This document shows positions 30,281 through 40,028 of a stretch of 64,000 nucleotides of DNA, one piece after another; within the stretch, counting starts at the first letter, position 1; each line of letters starts with the position of its first letter. The DNA comes from Nicotiana tabacum (lineage: Eukaryota > Streptophyta > Magnoliopsida > Solanales > Solanaceae). Where the stretch lies: the NCBI RefSeq assembly GCF_000715075.1, contig NC_134082.1:137442948-137506947 (forward strand). The letters are read 5' to 3'. The position numbers and the translations under genes are program-made. The notes under the pieces were generated by a model, which saw only the letters and a program-made list of their open reading frames with translations, was not told the origin of the DNA and did not search any database.

Positions 30281-31319
30281 GGTGGTAACCCTCAATCCCT
30301 TAGAGAGGAGTTGGATCAGAAGGAAGATGATGTTATGCGAACTATTGGCAGATGCAGTGAGCTTGAGGGGTTGCTCAGGGCCAAAGACGAAGAGCTCGAG
30401 GTGAGTAAGGGGGTCGTGGCCGAATGCGTCGACCTTCAAGCGCAGGTGGAGACCTTGAGAGCTTAGCTTGAGAAAAGCTCAATTAAAGTTGCCGGTCTGA
30501 GTAGTGACTTGACTGAGAAGGTGGCCAAATTGGTAAGGTCCAAGGAGGCTCGGGTAGCGGCTGTGGCAAAGGCGACAACATTAGAGAGCAATATCCAAGT
30601 CCTTAAGTCTGAGCGTGCAAACGATGTAGAGACGGTTGTGCTAAGGGAGACACGACTTGATAAGCAGGTTGGCGGTCTTGAGAAAGAAGTTGAGAGCCTA
30701 AGCGAGAAAGTCGTCGCCCTCAAGGTTGAGAAGACATAGTTATTGGTTCGAACTTCTTCCTCACGTGCTCCCGCTTTTCCCGATATTCCTCGTGATTTAC
30801 GAGATGTGGATCCATGCTGAGGCAAAGCTGGACGTATATAGGAGCTTGATGGCGGCGGGGAAGGTTCTTGAGGTTGACTTTGAAGATGCCCGTGTTGAGG
30901 CACGTGATGCCAGGCTTGCATGTGGTTATGACCCCGCCACGCGGGGGAACCGCGATAATGAAGAGGACTTGGATGGGTTTACATCCGATCCTGGTATGAT
31001 GATGAGTATGCTGATGGCGCGGACGAAGGTGGAGATGGTGCTGCTGGGCTGGGTGGCGAAGGTGGCGATGGCACAGGCGGAGATGATGCAGCGTGATGAT
31101 GTAGTGTGATTTTCTTGTACTTAGTTTTTTTGTGTGGCTCTTTTCTATTTCTTTTCTTTTGGAGGGGGGGGGGTCTTTTTGGCCCTTTTTAAGATATTCT
31201 CTATTTTGGAATGGAATGACTATTGTCTTTTTGATGTATGTTTTGGCTCTTTTCGTTTTTCTTCATATGCCTTTTCATTTGTAAGAGTTCTTAACTTAGT
31301 TGACGTGACTGAGATCAAA

Positions 31320-32030
31320 TGTCGATTAATTTGAGCGAGGTCAAACGCTGGTTGATTCGAACAAGGTCGAATATTAATAAATTTCGAACAAAGTTGAATG
31401 TTAGTGAATTCGAACGGAGTCGAATGTGAGTCGATTCGAGCGAAGTTGAATGTGAGTCGATTCGAGCGAGGTCGAATGTGAATAAATTCGAGCGAGGTTG
31501 AATGTGAGTCGATTCGAACGAGATCGAATGTGAGTCGATTCGAACGAGGTCGAACGTGAGTCGATTCGAATGAGGTCGAATGTTTGACCCTTTTAATTTA
31601 TTCGAATGAGGTCGAATGTAAATAAATTCGAGCGAGGTCGAATGTAAATAAATTCGAGCGAGGTCGAATGTGAGTCAATTCAAGCGAGGTGGAATGTCTG
31701 ACTTTTTAAATGATTCAAAAGAGATAGAATGTAAATAAATTCGAGCAAGGTCGAATGTGAGTCGATTCGAGCGAGGTCGAATGTGTGACTCTTTAAATGA
31801 TTCGAACGAGGTAGAATGTAAATAAATTCGAGCGAGGTCGAATGTGAGTAGATTCGAGCGAGGGAAAATGTTTGACTCTTTAAATGATTTGAACGAGGTC
31901 GAATGTGAATAAATTTGAGCGAGGTCGAATGTGAGTCGATTCGAACGAGGTCAAATGTGTGACTCTGTAAATGATTCGAACGAGGTCGAATGTAAATAAA
32001 TTCGAGCGAGGTCGAATGTTTGACTTGGCG
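31320..32030. repeat. Tandem array with a GATTCGAGCGAGGTCGAATG core
   Basis: More than twenty imperfect units of about 24-26 bp, each pairing a TTCGA(A/G)CGAGG word with GTCGAATG, lie between the integrase and the antisense ORF of the Tat element. Some units are separated by GACTCTTTAAATGA spacers, giving a higher-order pattern of about 90-100 bp. Variable tandem arrays at this place are known in Tat/Ogre relatives. Confidence 0.85.
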
Positions 32031-32301
32031 TAATATATGAACTTGGTGGAGATAAATTCATGCGTGCATATTTTGCTTTGTTTATACATTCATTGGAGAA
32101 GTTTACATACGTTGAAGTTTGCATATTTTTCTGAAGTCCCAGTCCATCTAGTCCCTTCATTGGTTGACCTGGAAAAGTAGTTGACAGGTCGAGCAATGAA
32201 CTTATACCAAAAACTCTGAGATGCTCTCTTCGTCGCCTCATTAAAAACCTCCCTGAGAAAATCCAATCAGGAAACTCAGGTAAGGGAAAAAAGAGTACGA
32301 C
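32031..32301 (-). other. Spacer between tandem array and integrase end
   Basis: No supported gene lies here. It contains a short segment in which a minus-strand frame gives RCRREHLRVFGISSLLDL, probably a decayed extension of the Tat pol region. Confidence 0.4.
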
Positions 32302-33272
32302 TTAGGAGACGTCTATCCTTAGAAGTTGAAGTATTTGAGGTGGGCGACGTTCCAATTTTTTGGTAGTAATTTTCCTTCCATTGTTTCTAGTTGGAAGACC
32401 CTTTGCTTGCTGCCGCCGTGATTTTATATGGGCCATCCCAATTGGTTCCCAGTTTGCCTTCTCGTGGGTCTTTTTGCTTGCTTGTATTTTGGCTTTGAAT
32501 ACGTAATCTTTGACATTGAGTGGCCTGAATTTGGCTTTTGTAGTAGTACCGCTCTGCATGTTGTTTTTAGCTATCATTCTCATGTAAGCCATGTCTCTTT
32601 ACTCTTCGGCTTCATCAAGGTCCTGCCTTCTATTCTCGTCGTTGCTTTGCCCGCTTTATTTGAGTATCTCAGACTAGGCTCCCCGACCTCGACCGGTATC
32701 ATTGCATCAGTCTCATATACTAGTGAGTATGGCATTTCCCCTATGCTCGTCTTTGGCGAGGTGCGATATGCCCATAACACTTCTGGTAGCACTTCCAGCC
32801 ATCATCCCTTGGTGTTTTCGAGTTTCTTTTTCATGATATTCAATATTGTTTTGTTGGAGGATTCTTCCTGACCGTTGCCTGCACCCATGGAGAGTATTCT
32901 TTTGATGTGCCATTTTTTAAAGAACTCGGCGGTCTTTTTTCCAGTGAATTGGGGACCGTTGTCGCAGCTGATTTCTTTGGGGATGTCGAAGTGGCATATG
33001 ATGTTTCTCCATATAAACGTGATTACTTCTTGTTCGCTTATTTGGGTGAATGCACATTCTTCTACCCATTTAGAGAAATAGTCAGTTTAAACTAAAAGGA
33101 ATCGTACATTACCTCGTCCCGCCAGGAGGGATCTGACGATGTCCATTCCCCACTTGATGAAAAGCCATAACGAAGTGACTGAATGAAAGTGTTCGCCCGC
33201 TTGGTGAATCATGAGGGCATATCTTTGGCATTGCTCGCACCTTTTGGCGAAATCGGCGACTTCCTTCTTCAT
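32302..33272 (-). pseudogene. Tat integrase, fragmentary
   Basis: The frames at 33272-33087 (FAKRCEQCQRYA, the second half of the HHCC zinc finger), 32913-32713 and 32792-32580 (EVLWAYRTSPKTSIGEMPYS, the integrase core end), and 32592-32302 (C-terminal part) are out of phase with one another. The core can be followed but no continuous protein is possible. Confidence 0.8.
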
Positions 33273-33453
33273 CGTGGGCCAATAGTAGCCCGCCCGTATG
33301 AGGCGTCTAACGAGAGCTTGATTTCTAGTGTGAGCTCCGCAATGGACCTCGTGTACTTCTTCGAGGACGCGCCGTGTTTGATTTGTCCCTAAGAACTTTG
33401 CTAGGGGGCCGCCAAATGTTCGTTTTTACAAGTCGTTATTGATGGCGTTGTAC

Positions 33454-34602
33454 CTAGCCGCATGAATTCGAAGTTTCTTGGCTTTTTTTATCGGGTGAGA
33501 GCACTCCGTCCTGTAAGTATGAGATAATACGATTGCGCCAGTCCCAAATTAGGTTTATAGAGCATATCTCGATTTGTTTTAGCAATGAATGGAGGAGAGT
33601 GACCATGTCCCCCTGTCCTGTTATGCTTTTGGTGGCCGTTGCCAATTTGGCGAGGCCATTTACTTCGATGTTCTGCACTCGAGGTATTTGATCGAGCTGG
33701 CATTCGTCGAACACGGGTAATAGTTTGCAAATCTCAGTCTGATATTTTTGTAACCATTGCTCCTTAATTTGGAAAGTCCCTATGACCTGATTGACGACGA
33801 GTTGCGAGTCGCATTGAAGGATGACTCGTCGTGCTCCCTATTTGAGTGCTAGTTTCAAACCTGTAATCACGGCCTCATACTCGGCCTCGTTGTTAGTCAT
33901 ATCAGGGCATCGTATGGATTGGCAAACCACTTCGCCTGTTGGGACCTCGAGCACTAGTCCCAGTCCAGATCCAGATACGTTAGAAGCGCCATCGGTGTAC
34001 AGGACCCATGTGTTGTGTACTTTGGTAGAAGTGATGGTGGTTTCCTTCTTGACTTCGAACATTATCTTCGCACTGAAGTCGGCGATGAAGTTGGCAAGAA
34101 CTTGCGACTTTATCGTTGTTCGTGGATAATAGGTTATATCGTGCTCGTTCAGCTCTATGGCCCACTTGGTTAATCTTCCTGATAATTCGGGTTTGTGCAA
34201 GATACTCCTTAAAGGAGAAGTCGTGACCACCGAGATGGGATGGCACTGGAAATAAGGTCTAAGCTTCCGTGAAGCTACGACCAGGGCCAGAGCTAACTTC
34301 TCGAGGTGAGAGTACCTCGTTTCAATGTCGACCAAAGTTTTGCTAATGTAATAGATTGAAGATTGTGAAACTTTATTTTTGCATACCAGGACTACACTTA
34401 CTGCGACATCAGACACGGCTATGTAGACATGGAGGCATTCTCCGGGTTCTGCCTTAGCGAGCAACGTTGGCGAAGACATGTAGGCTTTCAGTTCTTTCAA
34501 GGTTTTGATGAATTCGGTATTCCATTGGAGTGCATTGTCCTTTTTGAGTATGCCAAAAAAATTGTGGCGTCTATTGGAGGATCGTGAGATGAATCTTGAC
34601 AC
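33454..34602 (-). pseudogene. Tat RNase H followed by a second, archaeal-type RNase H
   Basis: The 254-codon frame 34602-33838 has the RT-linked RNase H (ETRYSHLEKLALALVVASRK, then RLTKWAIELNEHDITYYP). It continues into a second RNase H with LYTDGASNVSGSGLGLVL and NNEAEYEAVITGLKLALK. The second domain continues in another frame to 33454 (VQNIEVNGLAKLATATKS). The tandem RNase H arrangement supports placing the element in the Tat lineage. Confidence 0.88.
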
Positions 34603-34619
34603 GGCGGCTATTCGGCCTG

Positions 34620-35405
34620 TCAGTGTTTGTTGGTTAGATTTTCTGGGATTTTTTCTATGGCCTTAATTTTATCAGGATTGACCTCAATGCCTCGTTGTGA
34701 TACCAAGAAGCCGAGGAATTTCCCAGACATCACGCCGAAAGAACATTTCTCGGGGTTTAATTTCATGCCGTACTTTCTGAGTATGTCGAAGGCCTCCCTC
34801 AAGTGGTCGATATGGTCTTCCTTTCTTTTTGACTTGACCAACATGTCATCAATATATACTTCCATGGTTTTGCCGAGTTGTTCTTTAAACATTTTGGTCA
34901 CCAGCCTCTTTTACGTTGCCCTCGTGTTTTTTAACCCGAACGACATCATTCTGTAGTAGTACGTCCCCTGGTGGGTGATGAAGGTGGTTTTTTCCTGGTC
35001 CTCCTCCTCCATGAGGATTTTGTTGTAGCCCAAGTAGGCGTCCAAGAAACTCTGCCGTTCGTGCCCGGTTGTGGCGCAAATAAGTTAGTCGATGTGAGGT
35101 AGCGGGAATGAGTCTTTTGGACATGCTTTGTTCAGGAGTGTGAATTCCACGCACATTCTCTAGTTACCGTTCTTCTTTTTCACCATGACTATGTTGGCGA
35201 CCCACTGAGGGTACTTCAATTCCCTGGTAGAACCGTTCACTAGTAATTTCTCGACCTCTTCACGAACTGCATCGTTTATTGTCGAGTTGAACTTTCGTCT
35301 GATTTGTCTTATTGAGGGGTAAAATGGGTCGACGTTCAACTTGTGAGTTGTTATTTCCTTTGGGATACCTGGCATGTCTGCATGGGAAAAAGCGAACAGG
35401 TCCAA
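34620..35405 (-). pseudogene. Tat reverse transcriptase, frameshifted
   Basis: Three successive minus-strand frames (35405-35160, 35154-34885, 34901-34620) carry RT blocks. These are VREEVEKLLVNGSTRELKYP with IVMVKKKNGN, then the catalytic YIDDMLVKSK (about 34856-34827), then LNPEKCSFGVMSGKFLGFLV. The YIDD motif itself is intact, but the domain is split by frameshifts and lacks a continuous frame. Confidence 0.85.
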
Positions 35406-35781
35406 GTTATTTTTTAAAAAATTGATGAAATTTACCTGGATCTTGGAGTTTATGGCCGATGAAAGCTTTCTTACTTAGGTTGTCGTCATTGTCTAATTAC
35501 ACGGGGTAGAGGTCCTCTACGGTTGACCCCGTGGCTTCTATGATTTCAGGGTCGTGGATGACATTTTTTCGTTTCCTCACCATCCGACCTATCTTCATTT
35601 ATTGCTATGCTTCCTCGGCTTTTCCTTTCAACTATTAGGTATATGTGCAATCTTAGGCGATGCGATAGCATTCTCAGGCCATGTGTTGCTCTCCCCGAAT
35701 GCTAAATACTCCCTAGGGGGTAGGAAATTTAATGACTTGGTACAAACTACAGGGGACGACTTTCATATCGTGTATCCATGG

Positions 35782-36555
35782 TCAGCCTATGATGGCATTG
35801 TATGTTGTATCCCGGTCCATGATGTGGAACGTGGTCTCCAAGGTGACGCTGGTGGCCAGGACGGGCAACATGATTTCTCCAGATGTCCGCTCAACTGCAT
35901 TGTTAAAACTTGTTAGCGTGATGCAACGTGGCACTATTCTGTCCTCGAGCATCATTTGGGTGAGAACTCGAGGATGGATGATGCACGCGCTGCTTCCATC
36001 ATCGACCATGATACATCTTACATCAGTATCAAAAACACGTAAAGTAATGACAAAGGCATCATATTGAGGAAAGACCAAACTGTGGGTATCTGACTTATCG
36101 AAGATGATACTTTCTCCGAGTTCGTCATACCATTCGTGGGTGATTGATCGCTTGAGCTTGTGAGTAGTGGTGAAATTCACGCTGTTGATAGATGTGTCGT
36201 CGCGTTCCCTGATAATCATTTGAATGGTACGAACTAAGGAAGGTGGTTTGGGCAGCCCCTGATGTTGTTCTCGCCCTCGTGCGAAGTTAGCCCTTCCTCG
36301 ATCGCTCATCAACTCTTTTAGGTGCCCTTGGTGAAGCATGTTCACGAACTCTTGTCTGAGGATGATACACTCCTTGGTCTTGTGTCCTCGTTTTTGGTGG
36401 AATTCGCAAAGGGCATTTAATTTTCTGGTGCTCCAGTCGGACTTCATTTTTGCAGCCATTTTACCTTTGGGCTGAGCTTTTCCAATGCATAGACTATTTT
36501 TGAGGGGGGAACACAAAAATTGTGAGCTGATAACAAGGGGGCATACCTCTTTCAT
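35782..36555 (-). pseudogene. Tat zinc knuckle and aspartic protease region
   Basis: This 257-codon minus-strand frame contains CEFHQKRGHKTKEC (residues 50-63), the Tat-type variant of the CCHC knuckle, followed by LRQEFVNMLHQGHLKELMSD. The protease active-site block VDDGSSACIIHP (about 184-195) has Asp-Asp-Gly in place of the usual Asp-Thr/Ser-Gly. The gag-protease frame stays open here although its neighbours are broken. Confidence 0.85.
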
Positions 36556-36603
36556 TTCGGTGGGTTCCCATTTACGGTCTGGATGGACTTTTCTCGTAAT
36601 GTG

Positions 36604-36784
36604 AAGGTGGCATGAGGGTGCCTCTAACGTAAGGCTGATGTCTTTCTTGATTAGGTTGTGACCCTACTAGATTTCTTCTATTGTCATTTCTTCGGTCTTT
36701 CCTAGACTCCATTTGGACCGAAGTCAGGCGTTGAGTAGGCTTGTTGAGATCCCTCGCCTGCTCTTACCTAGGCACAGTAGGCAT
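36604..36784. repeat. 181-bp direct repeat, copy 1 (beside plastid insert)
   Basis: It runs from AAGGTGGCATGA to AGTAGGCAT, a piece of Tat gag. Its partner at 37751-37931 has exactly the same length with about 13 substitutions by eye. The pair brackets the plastid-derived segment. Confidence 0.9.
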
Positions 36785-36928
36785 GAATAATCTAGGAATA
36801 ATATAGGATGAATCTCCCCGATGGTTAGAAATAGAAAGAGTAAATACGATTTTCAATACTTTGCTTATGTACAACTACAAAGTACCAAGCATTCTAATTG
36901 GATTAGATTAATATCAATGGATCCTTTA

Positions 36929-37032
36929 TCAGTCATTCATTGAATGATAAATAACTACAAGTGACAGAGACAGACAATTTAAATAACGGAAAATCCAATA
37001 TTTAAAATTTGTATCTAGAATGACTGGAAAGG
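36929..37032 (-). pseudogene. cemA: cemA C-terminal fragment
   Basis: The minus strand reads [18 protein letters not shown], then VVIYHSMND and a TGA, the C-terminus of the plastid envelope protein CemA. The upstream part of cemA is absent. Its orientation relative to psbE-F-L is opposite to that in Solanaceae plastomes. Confidence 0.85.
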
Positions 37033-37274
37033 CTATTGGATCAAATGACAAAGACATTGTTGAGAAAAGATGGCTTTTTCCAGATGAAATGAAAATTGTA
37101 TTCATATAACCGGAGAAAGATTTCCCATCCCTTAGCCGGAAAGATATGTGGCCATGAAAGAAAGATTAAGTGGAACAGAATTGACTAGGTGGTAGAGTCG
37201 TGGAAACGCTTGTTTCTTCCATATTTTGGACCTTAGCTCCATGGAAGAATATGTTACTGTCTACTGATACTATT

Positions 37275-37313
37275 CAATTAAACATTTTGTTCGTTCGGGT
37301 TTGATTGTGTCGT
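37275..37313 (-). pseudogene. psbL: psbL start region, truncated, with genomic ACG start
   Basis: It begins with ACG (start codon made by RNA editing in tobacco and some other plants), then [10 protein letters not shown] and a stop. The unedited ACG shows DNA, not edited RNA, was transferred. The rest of psbL is missing and the sequence beyond does not match psbL or psbJ. Confidence 0.85.
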
Positions 37314-37335
37314 AGCTCTATAATTCGGATTAAGT

Positions 37336-37454
37336 TTATCGTTGGATAGCCTATATTGCTGATATTGATCCCAAAAAAAGACGGTAGGTACAACTAGGCC
37401 GTGAACAGCCAACCATCGTACTGTAAAAATTGGATAGGTTCGATCTATAGTCAT
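37336..37454 (-). pseudogene. psbF: psbF (cytochrome b559 beta) copy, frameshifted
   Basis: The ATG is 9 bp after the psbE stop, as in plastids. [19 protein letters not shown] is intact, with the haem-ligand His. After VPTV the frame is lost; the original TAA is at 37338-37336, giving 119 nt rather than 120. The net one-base loss makes it a pseudogene. Confidence 0.9.
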
Positions 37455-37463
37455 TAGGGCCTC

Positions 37464-37715
37464 CTAAAACGATCTACTAAATTCATCAAGTTGTACCAAA
37501 GGATCAAAATGGCCAGTTATTAATGGAATTCCTTGTCGGCTCTCTGTAAAATACTCTTTTGGCCGAGGGCTTCCAAACTCATTGTAAGCTAAAATGGTGC
37601 TGACAAATAACCAACCCGCAATGAATAGGGAAGGTATAGTAATGCTATGAATGATCCAGTATCGAATACTGGTAATAATATCAGCAAACGAACGTTCTCC
37701 TGTACTTCCAGACAT
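37464..37715 (-). pseudogene. psbE: psbE (cytochrome b559 alpha) copy, full length, nuclear
   Basis: There are 83 codons plus TAG, the normal PsbE length. [20 protein letters not shown] and [19 protein letters not shown] are conserved, including the haem-ligand His in RYWIIHS. Several substitutions appear in the C-terminal half (for example [14 protein letters not shown] and [11 protein letters not shown]). The frame is open and continuous upstream with retrotransposon gag (ORF to 37859), so it lacks its own plastid leader. It has no plastid transit sequence and is very unlikely to function. Confidence 0.93.
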
Positions 37716-37750
37716 GTCGAGCTCCACATATTCTTTTACAGTCAAAGAGA

Positions 37751-37931
37751 AAGGTGGCATGATGGTGCCTCTAACGTAAGGCTGATGTCTTTCTCGATTA
37801 GGTTGTGACCCTACTAGATTTCTTCTGTTGTCATTTCTTCGATCTTTCCTAGACTCCATTTAGACCGAGGTCACGCATTGAGTAGGCTTGTTGAGATCCC
37901 TCGTCTACTCTTACCTCGTCATAGTAGGCAT
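37751..37931. repeat. 181-bp direct repeat, copy 2 (beside plastid insert)
   Basis: It is the partner of 36604-36784. On the minus strand it encodes gag residues ([17 protein letters not shown]) whose frame runs without a stop into the plastid psbE frame. Confidence 0.9.
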
Positions 37932-38899
37932 TGTGTATTTCATCCCAAGTGGTTGGAGGGTATTTCATGAGTCGGCTTAGAAATTTTTTGGTTGCCCTCG
38001 ACCCACTTCTGCTCAGCCCATTCTAAAAAGCGGCCACCGCCATTCCTTCATATACATTTGGAAGGGTCATTCTTACACGGTTGAACCGGGCAAGGAAATC
38101 CCTAAGTCCCTTGCCAAGAGATTGCTTGATGGCGAATATGTCATTCACCCTTGCTTCTGCTTTCTTGTCCCCGGCATAGGCGGTGATGTACTTGTCGGCC
38201 ATTTCTTCTAACGTTTCTATGGAGCGTGCAAGTAACTACGAGTACCAAGTCAGGGCCCCGCCGGTTAGGGTCTCTCCGAACTTCTTCAGCAATATGGATG
38301 ATACTTGTTTTTTTGCGAGGTCGTTGCCTTTCACTGCAGTAACATAATGGGTCACATGATCCTCTGGGTCCGTTGTGCCGTCATATATTTTCAAATATGG
38401 CATCATTTTGAAAGTTTTTGGTATAGCATATGGTGCGACCTCGTCGCTATATGGTTGTTCCACGAACCGGCCGTCATCCCATTTTGGTAGGAGTTTTGGG
38501 GTGCCCGGTATCTTATCTACCCTTTCTTGATATTCCCTCATTTGGTCGGGGAGTGCTTTGTTCTCGTTCTCCATCTCTTCCATTTTTCTAAAAATGGCAG
38601 TGAGGGCGTCATTACCTGCATCATTAATAGGGTGAGTGGTACCTGTAGTGGGAGGTTGTGTGTGTTTCCTATTGGTTGTTGTGGCGATGTTGACTCGTAC
38701 ACTCTCTCTGCTCGCCCTCTGAGCGGGTTTGTCTAGTATATTGTTCAGTGTATTTGTTAGCCATGATTCTAGTAGATTTTTTTACCACTGGTGGTGCTTC
38801 TTCCGTAGTGGACGTAGAGGCTCCCTTTCCATGAGAAGCGGTAACGATGCCATGAGAAGGGGGTGAATCACTTCGCCGGGGTGAGGCGCTTGGTGTCAC
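37751..38899 (-). pseudogene. Tat gag, capsid part, decayed
   Basis: Minus-strand frames at 38899-38669 and 38583-38236, continuing in shifted frames to 37751, encode a gag with a Ser/Pro-rich N-terminus. The capsid-type region includes YDGTTDPEDHVTHYVTA, TGGALTWYS and LARFNRVRMTLPNVYEGMA. These are the conserved blocks of the plant retrotransposon gag domain. In-frame stops (for example after WYS) make it non-functional. The downstream end meets the 181-bp repeat beside the plastid insert. Confidence 0.85.
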
Positions 38900-39063
38900 G
38901 TACTCCTCGTCCTCTCAATGAGCTCCATCGATAGTGTTTAGGAGATTGGTGGTGAGATCGGCTATCGCCTTTCTCTTTTCTTTCCATTTCCTGCCATGTC
39001 AGATTTGTGCAAACAACGAGATTTTTTTTAAATCTAGAAAAAACTAAAAAATTTAACGAGAAA

Positions 39064-39083
39064 TCCCCACAGACGACGCCAAA
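39064..39083 (-). other. Primer-binding site of the Tat element
   Basis: The minus strand reads TTTGGCGTCGTCTGTGGGG next to the LTR. This matches the TGGCGCCGTCTGTGGGG type of plant gypsy elements except for one C to T change at a CpG. Confidence 0.7.
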
Positions 39084-39084
39084 T

Positions 39085-39789
39085 TATTTGACCAAAAAGT
39101 CTTAAATCTTTTTGTTAAACTAATTAAGTGAATAATAATAGGTAAATTTTAGTTAAATATAATAAGTTCTAGATCTAAGATTGGTGGAAAGTAACAACCA
39201 AGAAACCACATTTAAAGCTATTTAAGGCCAAAAAGTGGTTTAATGATATTCTTGTGAATAAATGAAGGAATGAAGACAAGCAATAAATATGATGAATGGC
39301 AATAGCTATAAATAAAGAGAATAATTCACCCAAATGTGTAACAAGGTGGATGATTCTCTTTCTGACAATGATGTAAGATAGCCAAACGTGTGAACATCAA
39401 ATACTTTATCGGATCTAGTGTGGGAAATCTTGGAACAACACAACAAATCGAATCTTGTATAAAGATAATGTTTGTAGTTATGTGGGAGTCAACTTTTCTA
39501 GAGAGAGTTTATCAAGATAGATAATTGGATGTCCTTCTTTCTCTCTTTTTTCTACTTTCATGGGACATTCCCCTTACCTACTGAAAGTACAAATACAGAG
39601 AATATTCCTCCGAATATTCTTTAGAAATATCTTATTGCTAAACTAGCCATTTTGGGCGATCTGAGTGCTTGGCCTCGACATTCGCTGCTCGACTCGCCAA
39701 TGCTGCTTCTTATGTATGACCTCAGCCTAATTGATTCTTGATTTTCCTATTTCAGGCGAGGTCTCTTCGATTAGATTTTGACCCATACA
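39085..39789 (-). repeat. 5' LTR of the Tat element
   Basis: The outer end GACCCATACA is followed by GTAAG. The inner end reads ...GGTCAAATA on the minus strand, a mutated CA terminus, directly followed by the primer-binding site at about 39064-39083. Confidence 0.92.
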
Positions 39790-39794
39790 GTAAG

Positions 39795-40028
39795 TTCATT
39801 TACAACATAATTACATTTTTGTATTGGTTTGCAAAAACTTAGATCATTAGGCTTATAAGTTGGTGTAATCCAAATTCACCATGCCAAATAGATCAACGTG
39901 TCAACTTGGTGTTGGTGAATAATAATCTCTATAGATAGCTATTTACTATTAGTCTTTTTCTCATTGAATGGAAATAAGATAGATGGTACATGTAAGTAAA
40001 AAATAAAGATAGTTCTCGACAAGCATAA
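39795..40028. other. Flank between the Tat element and the copia remnant
   Basis: This is AT-rich sequence to the right of the GTAAG duplication. I see no gene or element boundary other than a possible LTR start TGTTAGTATAAT at 40029. Confidence 0.5.

Larger units (their letters stand above)
14592..31109 (+). pseudogene. Antisense ORF (aORF) of the Tat element, split by a nested insertion
   Basis: It runs on the strand opposite to gag-pol. The first part is 14592-16492 and the second 30281-31109. The first part starts at an ATG 164 bp past a TATA box. It encodes a region like the 'putative gypsy-type transposon' family (YVYPFVVGYTFPLPSLAEYF, then LMLIKYAELSNHGISLRHLL, then a frameshift into FWENFFYVKTEHVVSNLSGF) and later a charged segment with LKRRRVEADRR. 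The second part is a long coiled coil ([45 protein letters not shown]). The frame reads across the insertion site once the element and one GGTGG are removed. Introns are visible, for example 16282-16361 (GTAAGT...TTTTCAG). Early stops (after DAPPHE) show decay. The function of this protein is unknown. Confidence 0.78.
36785..37750 (-). mobile_element. Nuclear plastid DNA insertion (NUPT), rearranged
   Basis: This 966-bp insert lies in Tat gag between the two 181-bp repeats. On the minus strand it carries psbE (37715-37464), psbF (37454-37336) and the start of psbL (from 37313), in plastid order and spacing. About 240 bp I cannot place follow (37033-37275). Then come the end of cemA (37032-36929) and the cemA-petA spacer (to 36785), recognised from TTTCTATTTCTAACCATCGGG and what follows. 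In Solanaceae plastomes psbE-F-L-J and cemA-petA are transcribed toward each other, so finding both on one strand implies rearrangement before or during insertion. Divergence from plastid genes shows the insert is not recent. Confidence 0.9.
13423..39789 (-). mobile_element. Tat-lineage Ty3/gypsy retrotransposon, decayed, hosting nested insertions
   Basis: The 702-bp and 705-bp direct repeats at 13423-14124 and 39085-39789 are the LTRs. The duplication GTAAG lies at 13418-13422 and 39790-39794. Read on the minus strand, the order is LTR, primer site TTTGGCGTCGTCTGTGGGG, gag, protease, RT, RNase H, a second RNase H, integrase, tandem repeats, an antisense ORF, then LTR. A second RNase H and an antisense ORF between pol and the 3' LTR are hallmarks of the Tat branch. 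The span of 26.4 kb is inflated by a 13.8-kb nested element and a plastid insert; the element itself is about 11.5 kb. All pol genes are broken by stops and frameshifts. Confidence 0.93.
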
